From NCBI GenBank assembly GCA_032123435.1, contig JAQBFJ010000077.1, positions 1 through 17,593 on the forward strand: a DNA stretch of 17,593 nucleotides, given 5' to 3'. The notes under the pieces were generated by a model, which saw only the letters and a list, made by a program, of their open reading frames with translations, was not told the origin of the DNA and searched no databases. Position numbers and translations under genes: made by a program. The DNA is from JAQBFJ01 sp032123435. Its GTDB lineage: Bacteria; Verrucomicrobiota; Kiritimatiellia; UBA8416; JAQBFJ01. This document shows positions 1 through 7,151 of this stretch, one piece after another (position 1 is the stretch's first letter; each line of letters starts with the position of its first letter).

Positions 1-333
1 CTGCCCCAGATCAGCATCTACACGCCGTTCCCGGGTACCCCGGTGTTTGACCGGCTGGAAAGCGAGGGCCGTATCACTACCCGAAACTGGTCCCTCTACA
101 ACGGCCAGAATGTCGTCTTCCGGCCCCTGAACATGACTGCAGACCAACTGGCGCAAGGCACCGACTTTGTCAGGAAGAGGGCCTATTCCTGGGGCGCATT
201 GTCCAAGCGCCTGTTTGTCAAGCCACTGTGGGTCAAACCACTGGTGCTTCTATCCTATCTCGGGTTCCGGTTCTACCAATACCGGATCGCCAAGGTTGGC
301 GGTGAACTTGCTGTTGAGGGCCCCGTGACATGA
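1..333 (+). CDS. B12-binding/radical SAM protein, C-terminal end (5'-truncated)
   Basis: The reading frame is open from the first base and ends at TGA 331-333, so only about 110 C-terminal residues are present. The sequence IYTPFPGTPVFDRL, followed by 'EGRI' and then a WSLYNGQNVVFRP stretch, matches the region after the TIM-barrel core in cobalamin-binding radical SAM proteins, where PxPGTPLF(E/D)xL is a recurring signature. The B12 domain and the CxxxCxxC cluster would lie outside the window and cannot be checked. The tail is rich in Leu, Val, Tyr and Lys (about residues 75-100), as is common in members acting on lipids or membrane substrates. The stop overlaps the next gene's start as ATGA, so the two are probably co-translated. 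The family is fairly sure; the substrate is unknown. Confidence 0.75.
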   Translation: MPQISIYTPFPGTPVFDRLESEGRITTRNWSLYNGQNVVFRPLNMTADQLAQGTDFVRKRAYSWGALSKRLFVKPLWVKPLVLLSYLGFRFYQYRIAKVGGELAVEGPVT

Positions 334-1223
334 ACGATCTTGCTGTCATTGATGTCGAGAAGTGTATCGGATGCGGCCGATGCATTGATATCTGCCCGAC
401 ATCGCTATTCACTTTGCGCGACGGCAAATCGACCGTCGCCGGCACGAAGTGTATTGCCTGTGGTCACTGTGAATCGGTGTGCCCTCAAGAAGCCGTGCGC
501 GTACCTTTGTTGGATGAAGATCCTGTGCAGTATGCAACTTTCCCAATAGGAGAAGAATGGGTCCCATACGGCACCCCTGAGATCGCGGAACTGGTGTCGC
601 TAATGCGGTCTCGACGTTCCTGTCGACACTTCCTTGACACCCCTGTTGATCACGCTGTTCTGGAGGATCTTGCCCAGATCGGCGCATCAGCGCCCTCAGG
701 AACAAACTGCCAGGCGTGGCGGTTTACGATACTTCCTGACAGACCTGCAGTTGTGAAACTTCTCGCGGAGGTGCAGCGATTCTTCAAACGCCTGAACCGA
801 TTGGCCCGGATGCCCCTGGTCAGATTCATCTCGAGACTGGGCAACGGCGAACTGGATAAGTATTGCCGGGAACATTGCGCATCCGTAGAAGAAGCACTGA
901 CTGAGTGGAACGAGTCTCGGAAGGATAGCCTTTTCTTCGACGCCCCCGCAGTCATTCTGGTTGGCTCCAAGCCAGGCGCATCTACTCCTGCAGAAGATGC
1001 TCTGCTGGCGACTCAGAACATTCTGCTTGCTGCACATGCCATGGGGCTCGGATCCTGTCTTATTGGTTTTGCGGCAGCTGCGTTAAAGAGGGACGCGACG
1101 ATCCGGAAGCGCATTGGGATTCCCGAAGAAGAACTTGTTCACGCAGTGATCGCCCTTGGCTACACAGATACAGAGTTCCATCGGATAACGCGGAGAAAGA
1201 AGGCGGACACTCGATCCGCATAG
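330..1223 (+). CDS. Nitroreductase-family protein with N-terminal 2x[4Fe-4S] ferredoxin domain
   Basis: The 297-residue protein opens with two CxxCxxCxxxCP motifs (C12/C15/C18/C22 and C41/C44/C47/C51), a bacterial ferredoxin domain binding two [4Fe-4S] clusters. From about residue 85 it becomes a nitroreductase/FMN oxidoreductase fold: RRSCRHF, then APSGTNCQAWRF near residue 125 as the FMN-binding segment, and a C-terminal GLGSCLIG and ALGY pattern. Fusion of ferredoxin to nitroreductase implies that electrons pass from low-potential clusters to FMN and then to an unknown substrate. About 60 residues between the two conserved blocks (roughly 150-210) are charged and not typical of short nitroreductases. 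The start is fixed by the ATGA overlap with the radical SAM gene and a GAGG upstream. Shared translation suggests that both act in one anaerobic redox or modification pathway; this is inference. Confidence 0.85.
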   Translation: MNDLAVIDVEKCIGCGRCIDICPTSLFTLRDGKSTVAGTKCIACGHCESVCPQEAVRVPLLDEDPVQYATFPIGEEWVPYGTPEIAELVSLMRSRRSCRHFLDTPVDHAVLEDLAQIGASAPSGTNCQAWRFTILPDRPAVVKLLAEVQRFFKRLNRLARMPLVRFISRLGNGELDKYCREHCASVEEALTEWNESRKDSLFFDAPAVILVGSKPGASTPAEDALLATQNILLAAHAMGLGSCLIGFAAAALKRDATIRKRIGIPEEELVHAVIALGYTDTEFHRITRRKKADTRSA

Positions 1224-1237
1224 AGACTGCCGTTATG

Positions 1238-1254
1238 GCGGGTTCTGAACCCGC
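1238..1254 (+). terminator. GC-rich hairpin downstream of the nitroreductase gene
   Basis: A perfect 7-bp stem (GCGGGTT/AACCCGC) with a 3-base loop lies 15 bases after the nitroreductase stop. It is well placed to end the left operon, but no T-run follows it, so it is at best a weak or factor-assisted terminator. Confidence 0.3.
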
Positions 1255-1445
1255 GGCAAACCGCCGAATTCCTTCGGAAACAGATGCATTTAGCCACAAT
1301 GGCCCACAGATTGGTACACAAAGATCAGGCTTTCTCTGTCATTGAGAAGCACCGTTAGGCGCATGAGTTCAGCAACCAGCATGTTACTTGGAGCAGACGA
1401 TATGATGGGACTCTCAACAGTATCGTATGAAGCCAATTGCAGATA

Positions 1446-1451
1446 TATAAT
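1446..1451 (+). promoter_or_regulatory. Consensus -10 hexamer upstream of the AbiE-type antitoxin
   Basis: An exact TATAAT lies in an AT-rich stretch about 50 bases upstream of the antitoxin start. I see no good -35 box at 16-18 bases, so this is a partial sigma70-type promoter call. Transcription starting about 7 bases further on would run straight into the inverted repeat at 1470-1497. Confidence 0.4.
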
Positions 1452-1469
1452 AAATAACGTCTTGCCTGC

Positions 1470-1497
1470 GAGATAAAAAAGCAGTATGTTTTATCTC
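1470..1497 (+). promoter_or_regulatory. Perfect 9-bp inverted repeat, likely antitoxin operator
   Basis: The arms GAGATAAAA (1470-1478) and TTTTATCTC (1489-1497) are exact inverted copies separated by 10 bases, giving a centre-to-centre spacing of 19 bases. The repeat lies between the -10 hexamer and the first codons of the AbiEi-type gene. AbiEi-family antitoxins are known to repress their own operons by binding inverted repeats in the promoter, so this is the natural operator candidate. It could instead act as an RNA hairpin in the leader. The right arm abuts ATG 1498 and covers ATG 1486, which favours 1498 as the start. Confidence 0.5.
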
Positions 1498-2115
1498 ATG
1501 AAACGAAATAGTAATAACACACAATCAATTGCAAATAAGATACTTATGTCTATACGTGGACATGGCATGGGATGGGTCTTTACTTTGGACCATTTCAAGG
1601 GCTATGGCAGTCGTACAGCCGTTGCAAACGCTTTGGCTCGATTCAAGAAGGCTGGTACTATACGTCAGCTGTCTGTTGGTTTATACGATTATCCTCGTCA
1701 GGATCCACAATTTGGCGTGCTATCTCCTTCTGTCGATGACGTAGTAAAAGCGTTGCAGGTTCGGTACGATTCTCGCCTGCAACCTTCCGGGTCATACGCG
1801 GCCAATATTCTCGGACTCACAACACAAGTGCCTATGAGAGTGATATTCCTAACTGATGGGCCTGCAAGGCAAATCACTATTGGCAAGCTGGTTATAACAC
1901 TCAAGAAAACTACCCCCAGAAATATGGCTACAGCTGGCAAAATAAGCGGAACCGTCATACAAGCACTACGTTGGCTGGGAAAACGTCATGTAGATGACAC
2001 TGTCGTGAAGAAGCTTCAAAACACTTTGGATAAAAATGCTAAGCGCCAGCTGATGAAAGATATTCGCCATGCTCCAGCATGGATAGCTGACATTATCAGG
2101 CAGCTTGACGATTAA
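1498..2115 (+). CDS. AbiEi-like type IV antitoxin (DUF6088 family)
   Basis: The product has about 205 residues. Its N-terminal third (GHGMGWVFTLDHF, then GSRTAVANALARFKKAG and a GLYDYPR segment) is the winged-helix pattern of DUF6088/AbiEi antitoxins, which repress their own operon and neutralise the partner nucleotidyltransferase. The C-terminal half has the mixed strand and basic-helix character expected of the family. A toxin gene follows 13 bases after the stop, the usual antitoxin-toxin order. An alternative ATG at 1486 would add four residues, but it lies inside the operator-like repeat; neither start has a good Shine-Dalgarno site. The pair is visibly more AT-rich than the genes to its left, consistent with acquisition by transfer. 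Confidence 0.8.
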   Translation: MKRNSNNTQSIANKILMSIRGHGMGWVFTLDHFKGYGSRTAVANALARFKKAGTIRQLSVGLYDYPRQDPQFGVLSPSVDDVVKALQVRYDSRLQPSGSYAANILGLTTQVPMRVIFLTDGPARQITIGKLVITLKKTTPRNMATAGKISGTVIQALRWLGKRHVDDTVVKKLQNTLDKNAKRQLMKDIRHAPAWIADIIRQLDD

Positions 2116-2128
2116 GGGGACGAGCTTG

Positions 2129-3163
2129 ATGAATAATTACATTGAATTAGCTACTAAGCGTCGTGAACTATTGTGCAAGAATACTCAAACGAAACTTGGT
2201 TTGCCTGTCGCTAGCATTGAGAAGGATTATTGGGTTTGCTTAACCTTGCGAGAATTGTTTTCTTTGCCTGAATGGGGCAGCAGATTGACTTTCAAAGGTG
2301 GAACATCATTGTCAAAAGGCTGGGGACTGATTGATCGGTTTTCAGAAGATATCGATATTACAATTGATCGTGAGTTCTTAGGCTTTGGCGGTGATGAAAG
2401 TCCTGAAAATGCTCCCAGTGGAAAGCAATTGCAAAAAAGACTGGATGCAATGAAGGCCGAATGTCAGCACTGCATTCATGATGAACTCCTGCCGCTGTTG
2501 AGACAACGTTTTTCCGAGTTGTTGCCTGGCAGTGATGATTGGAATCTTGTTCCTGCTCCACTGGAAGATGATCCTGATGGTCAGACATTGTTATTCATCT
2601 TTCCAGGCACATTAATGAACACCGCACCGTACCTGCGCGCTGACGTAAAGATTGAGATGGGTGCGCGCTCAGATATCGAACCATCAGAAGCAATTTCAAT
2701 TCGTCCATATCTTTCTGACGCGTTTCCTGACGTAATGGGAAAGTGTGATTTCACTGTAAATGCGTTGGCACCAGAGAGGACATTCTGGGAAAAAGCTATG
2801 CTTCTGCATGAAGAACAACTTCGCCCAGAAGGCAAGCAGTGGAAGCGTAAAGCTCGAATGGCCAGGCACTACTACGACTTGTGGTGCCTTATAACTAAGG
2901 GTGTCGGAGAACGTGCAGTTGCGCGTGAGGATATATTCGAGCGAACAGCAGCGCATCGCCGCATCTACTTCAAATGGTCCTGGGTCGATTACGATACTCT
3001 CAGACAAGGATCATTATCCATGTTGCCATCAGAGAACCGTGTGACAGCATGGAGGCAGGATTATAACGCAACTGTAGAAAACATGTTTTTCGGTGAAATA
3101 CCAGGCTTCGATGAAGTGCTTAAAGTAATTGGGGGTTTTGAAAGAAGTTTTAACGCCGGGTAA
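2129..3163 (+). CDS. AbiEii/AbiGii-type nucleotidyltransferase toxin
   Basis: The 344-residue product carries the AbiEii signature: EKDYWVCLTLRELF near residues 31-44, then FKGGTSLSKGW (G57-G58-T59-S60...K63), then RFSEDIDITID with D74 and D76 as the likely metal-binding carboxylates of the DNA polymerase-beta-like nucleotidyltransferase fold. Later come a WEKAMLLHEEQ segment and an ARHYYDLW segment, also usual in this family. Characterised relatives (MenT-type toxins) transfer nucleotides to tRNA 3' ends; here that activity is inferred from family. An upstream in-frame TTG at 2105 exists, but ATG 2129 has AAGGGGA 8 bases before it and is preferred. The gene appears intact. With the gene before it, this forms a complete type IV toxin-antitoxin or abortive-infection module. 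Confidence 0.85.
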   Translation: MNNYIELATKRRELLCKNTQTKLGLPVASIEKDYWVCLTLRELFSLPEWGSRLTFKGGTSLSKGWGLIDRFSEDIDITIDREFLGFGGDESPENAPSGKQLQKRLDAMKAECQHCIHDELLPLLRQRFSELLPGSDDWNLVPAPLEDDPDGQTLLFIFPGTLMNTAPYLRADVKIEMGARSDIEPSEAISIRPYLSDAFPDVMGKCDFTVNALAPERTFWEKAMLLHEEQLRPEGKQWKRKARMARHYYDLWCLITKGVGERAVAREDIFERTAAHRRIYFKWSWVDYDTLRQGSLSMLPSENRVTAWRQDYNATVENMFFGEIPGFDEVLKVIGGFERSFNAG

Positions 3164-3183
3164 TCCTATTCTGATCGCAAGGA

Positions 3184-3423
3184 TCACCCCTTACCAACAA
3201 TTATCCTCACTGCCTCACGCAGATTCTCAGACGTACTCTCCCATCCCAGAATCAGCTCTATCAGTTTCGGGTTTAGTGATTCTAGTGCGTCTATGAGTGC
3301 GTTCGCCTTTACTTCGCCCTGTAAACATTGGGTCTCTATATAGGTTCGAGTCCTGCCGGGGGCTGTTTCACGTGTTACTTGCAGAATGACAGACAGCACA
3401 CTCAGCGTGTTCCATTGCTCCAA
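3184..3423 (-). CDS. Doubtful 79-residue ORF crossing a tRNA-like fragment
   Basis: This reading frame lies opposite the AbiE pair, ending 20 bases past the toxin stop. Residues 21-28 (APGRTRTY) are just the antisense reading of the tRNA T-arm-like sequence at 3340-3364, so the first part is unlikely to be a true protein. The last 40 residues (ALIDALESLNPKLIEL and the tail after it) look like a natural amphipathic helix segment. Similar short tails occur next to integration sites in some bacteria, but I cannot name a family. It may be a broken gene end or chance coding. No clear ribosome binding site was found. Confidence 0.2.
   Translation of the reverse strand: MEQWNTLSVLSVILQVTRETAPGRTRTYIETQCLQGEVKANALIDALESLNPKLIELILGWESTSENLREAVRIIVGKG
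3340..3364 (+). pseudogene. tRNA 3'-end-like fragment (T arm plus acceptor strand)
   Basis: ATAGG, then the T-loop TTCGAGT, then CCTGC form a 4-of-5 paired T arm, followed by CGGGGGC and a discriminator-like T. No matching 5' acceptor (GCCCCCG), D arm or anticodon arm is present upstream, and no CCA follows. It therefore looks like the 3' piece of a tRNA, which integrative elements often leave or carry as an attachment site. It differs from the nearby tRNA-Glu 3' end. The remainder of 3164-3589 shows nothing else I can support. Confidence 0.4.
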
Positions 3424-3589
3424 AGATCATGTGGGACATTCGCACTGAGACGTGGCTTTTAGGACTGAAAAGGGGAACCTGTGGGCTTTGAAGGTTTGTA
3501 TCAAGTCAACTAATATTTTCTTCCAGATCAAGAAACGCGATTTGGAACCGGCGTAAGCTCTGCGTTTATCAATGTCTTACATCAGAATT

Positions 3590-3606
3590 CGGGGACATCT
3601 TCCCCG
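3590..3606 (-). terminator. Perfect hairpin one base after tRNA-Glu
   Basis: On the minus strand CGGGGA, a 5-base loop and TCCCCG form a perfect 6-bp stem that begins one base after the encoded CCA of tRNA-Glu. The position fits a tRNA terminator or 3'-processing signal, but there is no T-run. The bases TTCGGGGACATC also occur on the opposite strand near 15541-15552. Confidence 0.35.
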
Positions 3607-3607
3607 T

Positions 3608-3682
3608 TGGCGCGCCCACGGGGAGTCGAACCCCGCTTACTAGGATGAAAACCTAGTGTCCTGTCCGATAGACGATGGGCGC
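3608..3682 (-). tRNA. tRNA-Glu (anticodon UUC)
   Basis: A complete cloverleaf reads on the minus strand: acceptor GCGCCCA/TGGGCGC, D stem GTCT/GGAC, anticodon stem CTAGG/CCTAG with loop TTTTCAT giving anticodon TTC, and T arm CGGGG-TTCGACT-CCCCG. The discriminator is G and the CCA end is encoded. The gene lies downstream of and in the same direction as the uracil-DNA glycosylase gene, separated by about 160 bases. Confidence 0.97.
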
Positions 3683-3689
3683 TTCAGTT

Positions 3690-3712
3690 AGCCCTGATTT
3701 TTCAGCAGGGCT
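3690..3712. repeat. Perfect 7-bp inverted repeat between UDG gene and tRNA-Glu
   Basis: AGCCCTG and CAGGGCT enclose a 9-base AT-rich loop. As a minus-strand terminator for the UDG operon it lacks a following T-run; the T-rich tract (3715-3730) lies on the plus-strand side, where no gene needs a terminator. It may be a structured leader just before the tRNA. Confidence 0.4.
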
Positions 3713-3846
3713 GATCTTTTCTTGTTTTTTCTGAAAAACGGAACGATACCAGAAAATGCCATATGTACAACAATAATCATGATCTAATTTGAGTTTTCAC
3801 AACATGATGGTGGATATAACAATGTCGTCCGGATTGACTGCTGATG

Positions 3847-4602
3847 CTATTTTCCGGCATCACGGTTTAAAGGCGGTGTGCGGCCGAGATGGGTGAGTAC
3901 GGCCTGCAAATCTTCCCATACCTCCTTTTTCGCCGGCGGGTTGCGAAGAAGATATGCCGGATGATAGGTCGGCATCAGCTGGATATTTTCAAATGTAGAC
4001 CATGTTCCCCTGAACTTGGTTATTCCGATGCTGATATTTAGCAGGCCCTGTACGGCGGTTGAACCGAGCGCGACAATAACTTTTGGTTTTAAAACAGCTA
4101 TCTGTCTTTTGAGGTAAGGGAGACAGGTTTCGATCTCCTCGGGTGTTGGCTTGCGGTTATCAGGTGGACGGCATTTCAGGATATTGCCGATAAAGACTTC
4201 TTCACGTGTATAACCCATGGCTTGTATCATCTTTGTCAGAAGCTGACCGGCCCTACCGACAAAAGCTTTTCCTTGCTGATCTTCATCGGCGCCAGGCGCT
4301 TCCCCGATAAACATGATATCAGGGCTTAATGAACCTTGACCGGGTACTGTATTTATCCGAGTGCCACAGAGCGAACATTTTTGGCAGGAATTGATCTCTG
4401 CCGTAATTGGATCCATTAATCCTGAATTGCGTGCCGGAGAATTGTTACTGCCGTCGGTGGAATGTTTCCCGCTTTGTCCCGTGGCTGGAAGTCTGCCCAG
4501 TTCTTTAACAAGATCAGGCGATATTTCGACCGAGTTACCGTTGTTTTCCGTTTCATATTCGAGATATTCGGCAAGGTCGTTCGCTATTTTCTGAATACTC
4601 AT
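3847..4602 (-). CDS. Type-4 (iron-sulfur) uracil-DNA glycosylase
   Basis: The protein removes uracil from DNA in base-excision repair. Residues 72-240 form a family-4 UDG: C73 and C76 (SCQKCSLCG), then C144 and C160 supply four cysteines for a [4Fe-4S] cluster; motif A is GEAPGADED (100-108), followed by GKAFVGRAG; GNILKCRPP at 139-147; and motif 3 HPAYLLRNP with H214. The first 70 residues are a polar, low-complexity extension not needed by the core, with an N-terminal helix like those in the UDG/SPO1 polymerase-related subgroup. ATG 4602 overlaps the pssA stop as TAATG, strong support for this start and for translational coupling. The gene ends the lipid operon, which has no obvious functional link to DNA repair. 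An extra cysteine, C79, is also present. Confidence 0.93.
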   Translation of the reverse strand: MSIQKIANDLAEYLEYETENNGNSVEISPDLVKELGRLPATGQSGKHSTDGSNNSPARNSGLMDPITAEINSCQKCSLCGTRINTVPGQGSLSPDIMFIGEAPGADEDQQGKAFVGRAGQLLTKMIQAMGYTREEVFIGNILKCRPPDNRKPTPEEIETCLPYLKRQIAVLKPKVIVALGSTAVQGLLNISIGITKFRGTWSTFENIQLMPTYHPAYLLRNPPAKKEVWEDLQAVLTHLGRTPPLNRDAGK

Positions 4603-5408
4603 TATTTCATGATCCGGTCTTGCGCGCTTTTTTTTCTGGCTTTATGCGCCTCAACGCCCTTAACGAATAGCGGCCCTACGATAACGTAACCCACCCCTAA
4701 CACGAGCGTTACTGCGGCCACACGGACGGAAAATTCTCTGATAGGACAGAACAGAAGCGCCACAAGAATTATACAGGGCGCGAACAGCGCGAACTTTTTT
4801 GTGGGTTTGGGATACCGCAGATTTGTAACCTGTAATATACAGAACACGAAAATGCCGACAAGAAACAATGTGGCGACCCAGCCTTGATCAAGAGAAAATG
4901 TGTCTCGCGGCGGAGTTTGAGAAATAAAAACGAACATCGCGACCCAGCCCGCATTGGTCGTAATGGGCAGGCCGGCGTAACCCGCCTGCCCGCGCAATGG
5001 GTCTTTTACCTTGAAACGGGCCAGTCTGACCATTCCTGACACAGCCACGGCAGAAGGCAGAAGAACGCGCCATATGGGATCTTTTGCCTGAAGCGTAACT
5101 GCGAATATCAGAATGGCCGGTGCTATGCCGAAAGCCGTAAGATCAACATAGGTATCAAGTTCGGCTCCGAAATCACTTTGTGCCTTCAGCAGGCGGGCAA
5201 TATTTCCGTCCAGGCCGTCAAGTATCATGGAAAGCATTATAAGTTGTGCCGCGAGCCTGTGAAGATCCGGTCTTACTTCCTGTATGGCATAGACGGTTAC
5301 GAGAATACTGAAAAAACCTGCGAGCATCGCGGCCATTGTAAATAACGTGGGTATAAGATGCCGCCAGTTTATCGGACTGTATTCAGAAAAAATGCGGGAC
5401 AATTTCAT
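4602..5408 (-). CDS. pssA: CDP-diacylglycerol-serine O-phosphatidyltransferase
   Basis: This membrane enzyme makes phosphatidylserine from CDP-diacylglycerol and L-serine. The CDP-alcohol phosphotransferase signature is complete: D64xxD67G68xxA71R72, then eight residues, G81xxxD85xxxD89. At 268 residues, with a leading hydrophobic helix (about 18-42) and hydrophobic segments throughout, it fits the integral-membrane type II (Bacillus-like) PssA rather than the soluble E. coli enzyme. Its start lies 7 bases after the psd stop, and psd uses its product directly, so identity as the serine rather than inositol or glycerol enzyme is supported by context. It shares TAATG with the UDG gene downstream. 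The last 20 residues are strongly basic. Confidence 0.92.
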   Translation of the reverse strand: MKLSRIFSEYSPINWRHLIPTLFTMAAMLAGFFSILVTVYAIQEVRPDLHRLAAQLIMLSMILDGLDGNIARLLKAQSDFGAELDTYVDLTAFGIAPAILIFAVTLQAKDPIWRVLLPSAVAVSGMVRLARFKVKDPLRGQAGYAGLPITTNAGWVAMFVFISQTPPRDTFSLDQGWVATLFLVGIFVFCILQVTNLRYPKPTKKFALFAPCIILVALLFCPIREFSVRVAAVTLVLGVGYVIVGPLFVKGVEAHKARKKSAQDRIMK

Positions 5409-5415
5409 TGGATTG

Positions 5416-6099
5416 TCAAATGCTCCGGAGTCGTGCTATTACCGTAACGCCTGCTTGTACCTTATCACCCTCTTTTATGTCCACGATAATATCATCTTTA
5501 GGGAAATACATATCCAATCTTGATCCAAATTTCATCATTCCGATACGATCACCCATTTTCAGGTTCACTTCCTTGTCATGGTTGGGCCAATAAACGACAC
5601 GGCGGCAGACGGGCCCGACAATCTGGTATATCAAACAACGCGTTTTTTCTCCTTCCATGAGAATGGCATTATGCTGATTTACGTCGGATGATTTCTTTTG
5701 GAACGTGAACAGATGTTTTCCTGGAAAGTAGCCCAGAAACCGGGATTTTCCGGAAATAGGCGCTCTGTTGACATGAACATCGAACAGGCTCAGGAAGATA
5801 CTGATTCGGACGGTATTGGTGTTCATGTATTTGTCTTCATATACTTCCGTGATTGCGGCTATTGTTCCGTCGGCAGCCGCCACGATTAAGGCATCGTCAT
5901 CGGGTGAGATGCGTTCGGGGTCACGGAAAAAATACAGGAAATACGCGGCTAAAATGGCTGTGAATATTGCGCCTGCCCGTATTGACTTGCGCCAGGTAGC
6001 ACGCTTTAATCTATATGTCAGAATTATCAGAATTCCTATCAGCACGGTTATGCCTATGAAAGGCAGTATTTCCGGTCTTATGGCAATCATTTTAAACAT
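5416..6099 (-). CDS. psd: Phosphatidylserine decarboxylase proenzyme (short type)
   Basis: It decarboxylates phosphatidylserine to phosphatidylethanolamine and matures by self-cleavage to a pyruvoyl enzyme. The 227 residues include two N-terminal membrane helices (about 12-29 and 41-58), the FFRDPER motif at 57-63, AADG around D77, a FDVHVNR histidine (H109), and the cleavage site FGSR, where the G192-S193 bond is expected to break and S193 to become the pyruvoyl group. Length and the FGSR site match the short 'Psd-related' class found in many non-enteric bacteria. Adjacent pssA supplies the substrate. M4 (position 6090) is an alternative start; the only upstream purine run is a weak AGAGA. 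A TTGACA-type promoter lies 50-75 bases upstream. Confidence 0.93.
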   Translation of the reverse strand: MFKMIAIRPEILPFIGITVLIGILIILTYRLKRATWRKSIRAGAIFTAILAAYFLYFFRDPERISPDDDALIVAAADGTIAAITEVYEDKYMNTNTVRISIFLSLFDVHVNRAPISGKSRFLGYFPGKHLFTFQKKSSDVNQHNAILMEGEKTRCLIYQIVGPVCRRVVYWPNHDKEVNLKMGDRIGMMKFGSRLDMYFPKDDIIVDIKEGDKVQAGVTVIARLRSI

Positions 6100-6146
6100 C
6101 TGTTGTCTCTTTTTTTATTCAGGATTATCAGGTCTCTCAGTGCGTG

Positions 6147-6175
6147 ATAGTGCCTTAAGAACGGGCTGGTGTCAA
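6147..6175 (-). promoter_or_regulatory. Candidate sigma70-type promoter for psd-pssA-UDG
   Basis: On the minus strand a perfect -35 TTGACA (6170-6175) is followed after exactly 17 bases by CACTAT (6147-6152), a 3-of-6 match to the -10 consensus. It lies in the 110-base gap between rluD and psd, the only sizeable gap in the lgt-to-UDG run, so it would separate the block into two transcription units. Confidence 0.45.
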
Positions 6176-6209
6176 GACCTGGAATTACGTGGATATGGTT
6201 CTGTAAAAG

Positions 6210-7151
6210 CTACCTGGTTGCTTTCAACATTTCAATTACGGTTTTCATATCGTCGGGCATTGAGGCTTTGAAACTCATCTGTTTACCGGTTGCTGGATGA
6301 ATAAACGCGAGCAATTCCGCGTGGAGTAATTGCCGTTTTATTTCAATAGGCAGATCGCATTTACATTTTCCGCCGCCGTATTGTTTGTCGCCGACTACAG
6401 GATGCCCGACATATGACAAATGCACGCGTATCTGGTGGGTGCGGCCGGTCTCGATATGGAGTCGCAACAGACTGGAAGAGGAAAATGTTTCCATTACTTC
6501 ATAATTTGTTACCGCGTTCCGGCCCATGCGGGTGGTTACCGCCATTTTCTTTCGATCACGCGCGCTTCTGCCTATGCATGTTGTTATGCGTCCGCGAGAA
6601 GGGTTCGGTGTACCGTGAACAATGGCAATATATTCCTTATGCACCGATCCACTTTTAAACTGGCGCATCAATTCTGTCATGGTCTTTTCATTTTTGGCTA
6701 TGATCATTATGCCGCTGGTGTCTTTATCCAGCCGGTGAACGATTCCGGGTCTGAGTTCTCCCCCGATTCCGGCAAGATCATTACAATGATGCAACAGGGC
6801 GTTTACCAGTGTTCCGGATGAATGGCCGGGAGCAGGATGAACCACCAGGCCGGACTGTTTATTGATTACGATGATATCCTGGTCTTCGTGGATTACAGTC
6901 AGAGGAATATCCTGTGCTACCAGTTCCGTTGATTGCGGCGGTGGCACTTCTATTCTGATTTTATTGCCCGCGGCGATACTGGACCGTGACGTGACGGGAT
7001 GGCCGTTAATTGTTACAAAACCAGCTTTTATCAGGGATTGTATACGTGTGCGCGACAGGTCGGGCAGATGTTTGCTAAGCCAGGAATCCAGCCTGAGCGT
7101 AGTTCTATCTGCTTGCAGACGTATAATCCGGGATTTCATATTTTGATTCAT
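6210..7151 (-). CDS. rluD: RluA/RluD-family 23S rRNA pseudouridine synthase
   Basis: The enzyme isomerises uridines in 23S rRNA (helix 69 for true RluD). Residues about 17-64 are an S4 RNA-binding domain (RLDSWLSKHL and the RTRIQSLIKAGFVTING stretch). The catalytic domain has INKQSGLVVHPAPGH (96-110), the RluA-family motif II HRLDKDTSG with catalytic D142, and the TGRTHQIRVHL segment. The length of 313 residues and the S4 domain favour RluD over RluA, but the RluA/C/D assignment within the family is by similarity only. ATG 7151 overlaps the lgt stop as ATGA, which fixes the start and indicates coupling with lgt; M5 is a less likely alternative. Confidence 0.92.
   Translation of the reverse strand: MNQNMKSRIIRLQADRTTLRLDSWLSKHLPDLSRTRIQSLIKAGFVTINGHPVTSRSSIAAGNKIRIEVPPPQSTELVAQDIPLTVIHEDQDIIVINKQSGLVVHPAPGHSSGTLVNALLHHCNDLAGIGGELRPGIVHRLDKDTSGIMIIAKNEKTMTELMRQFKSGSVHKEYIAIVHGTPNPSRGRITTCIGRSARDRKKMAVTTRMGRNAVTNYEVMETFSSSSLLRLHIETGRTHQIRVHLSYVGHPVVGDKQYGGGKCKCDLPIEIKRQLLHAELLAFIHPATGKQMSFKASMPDDMKTVIEMLKATR

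Noticed and set aside
1381..1394. TGTTACTTGGAGCA shared with about 16977-16990
   Set aside because: One 14-base match between two places is about what chance gives in a window this size, and the flanks do not match.
2105..2128. TTG start for the toxin gene overlapping the antitoxin
   Set aside because: ATG 2129 has a good AAGGGGA 8 bases upstream and matches the family's N-terminus.
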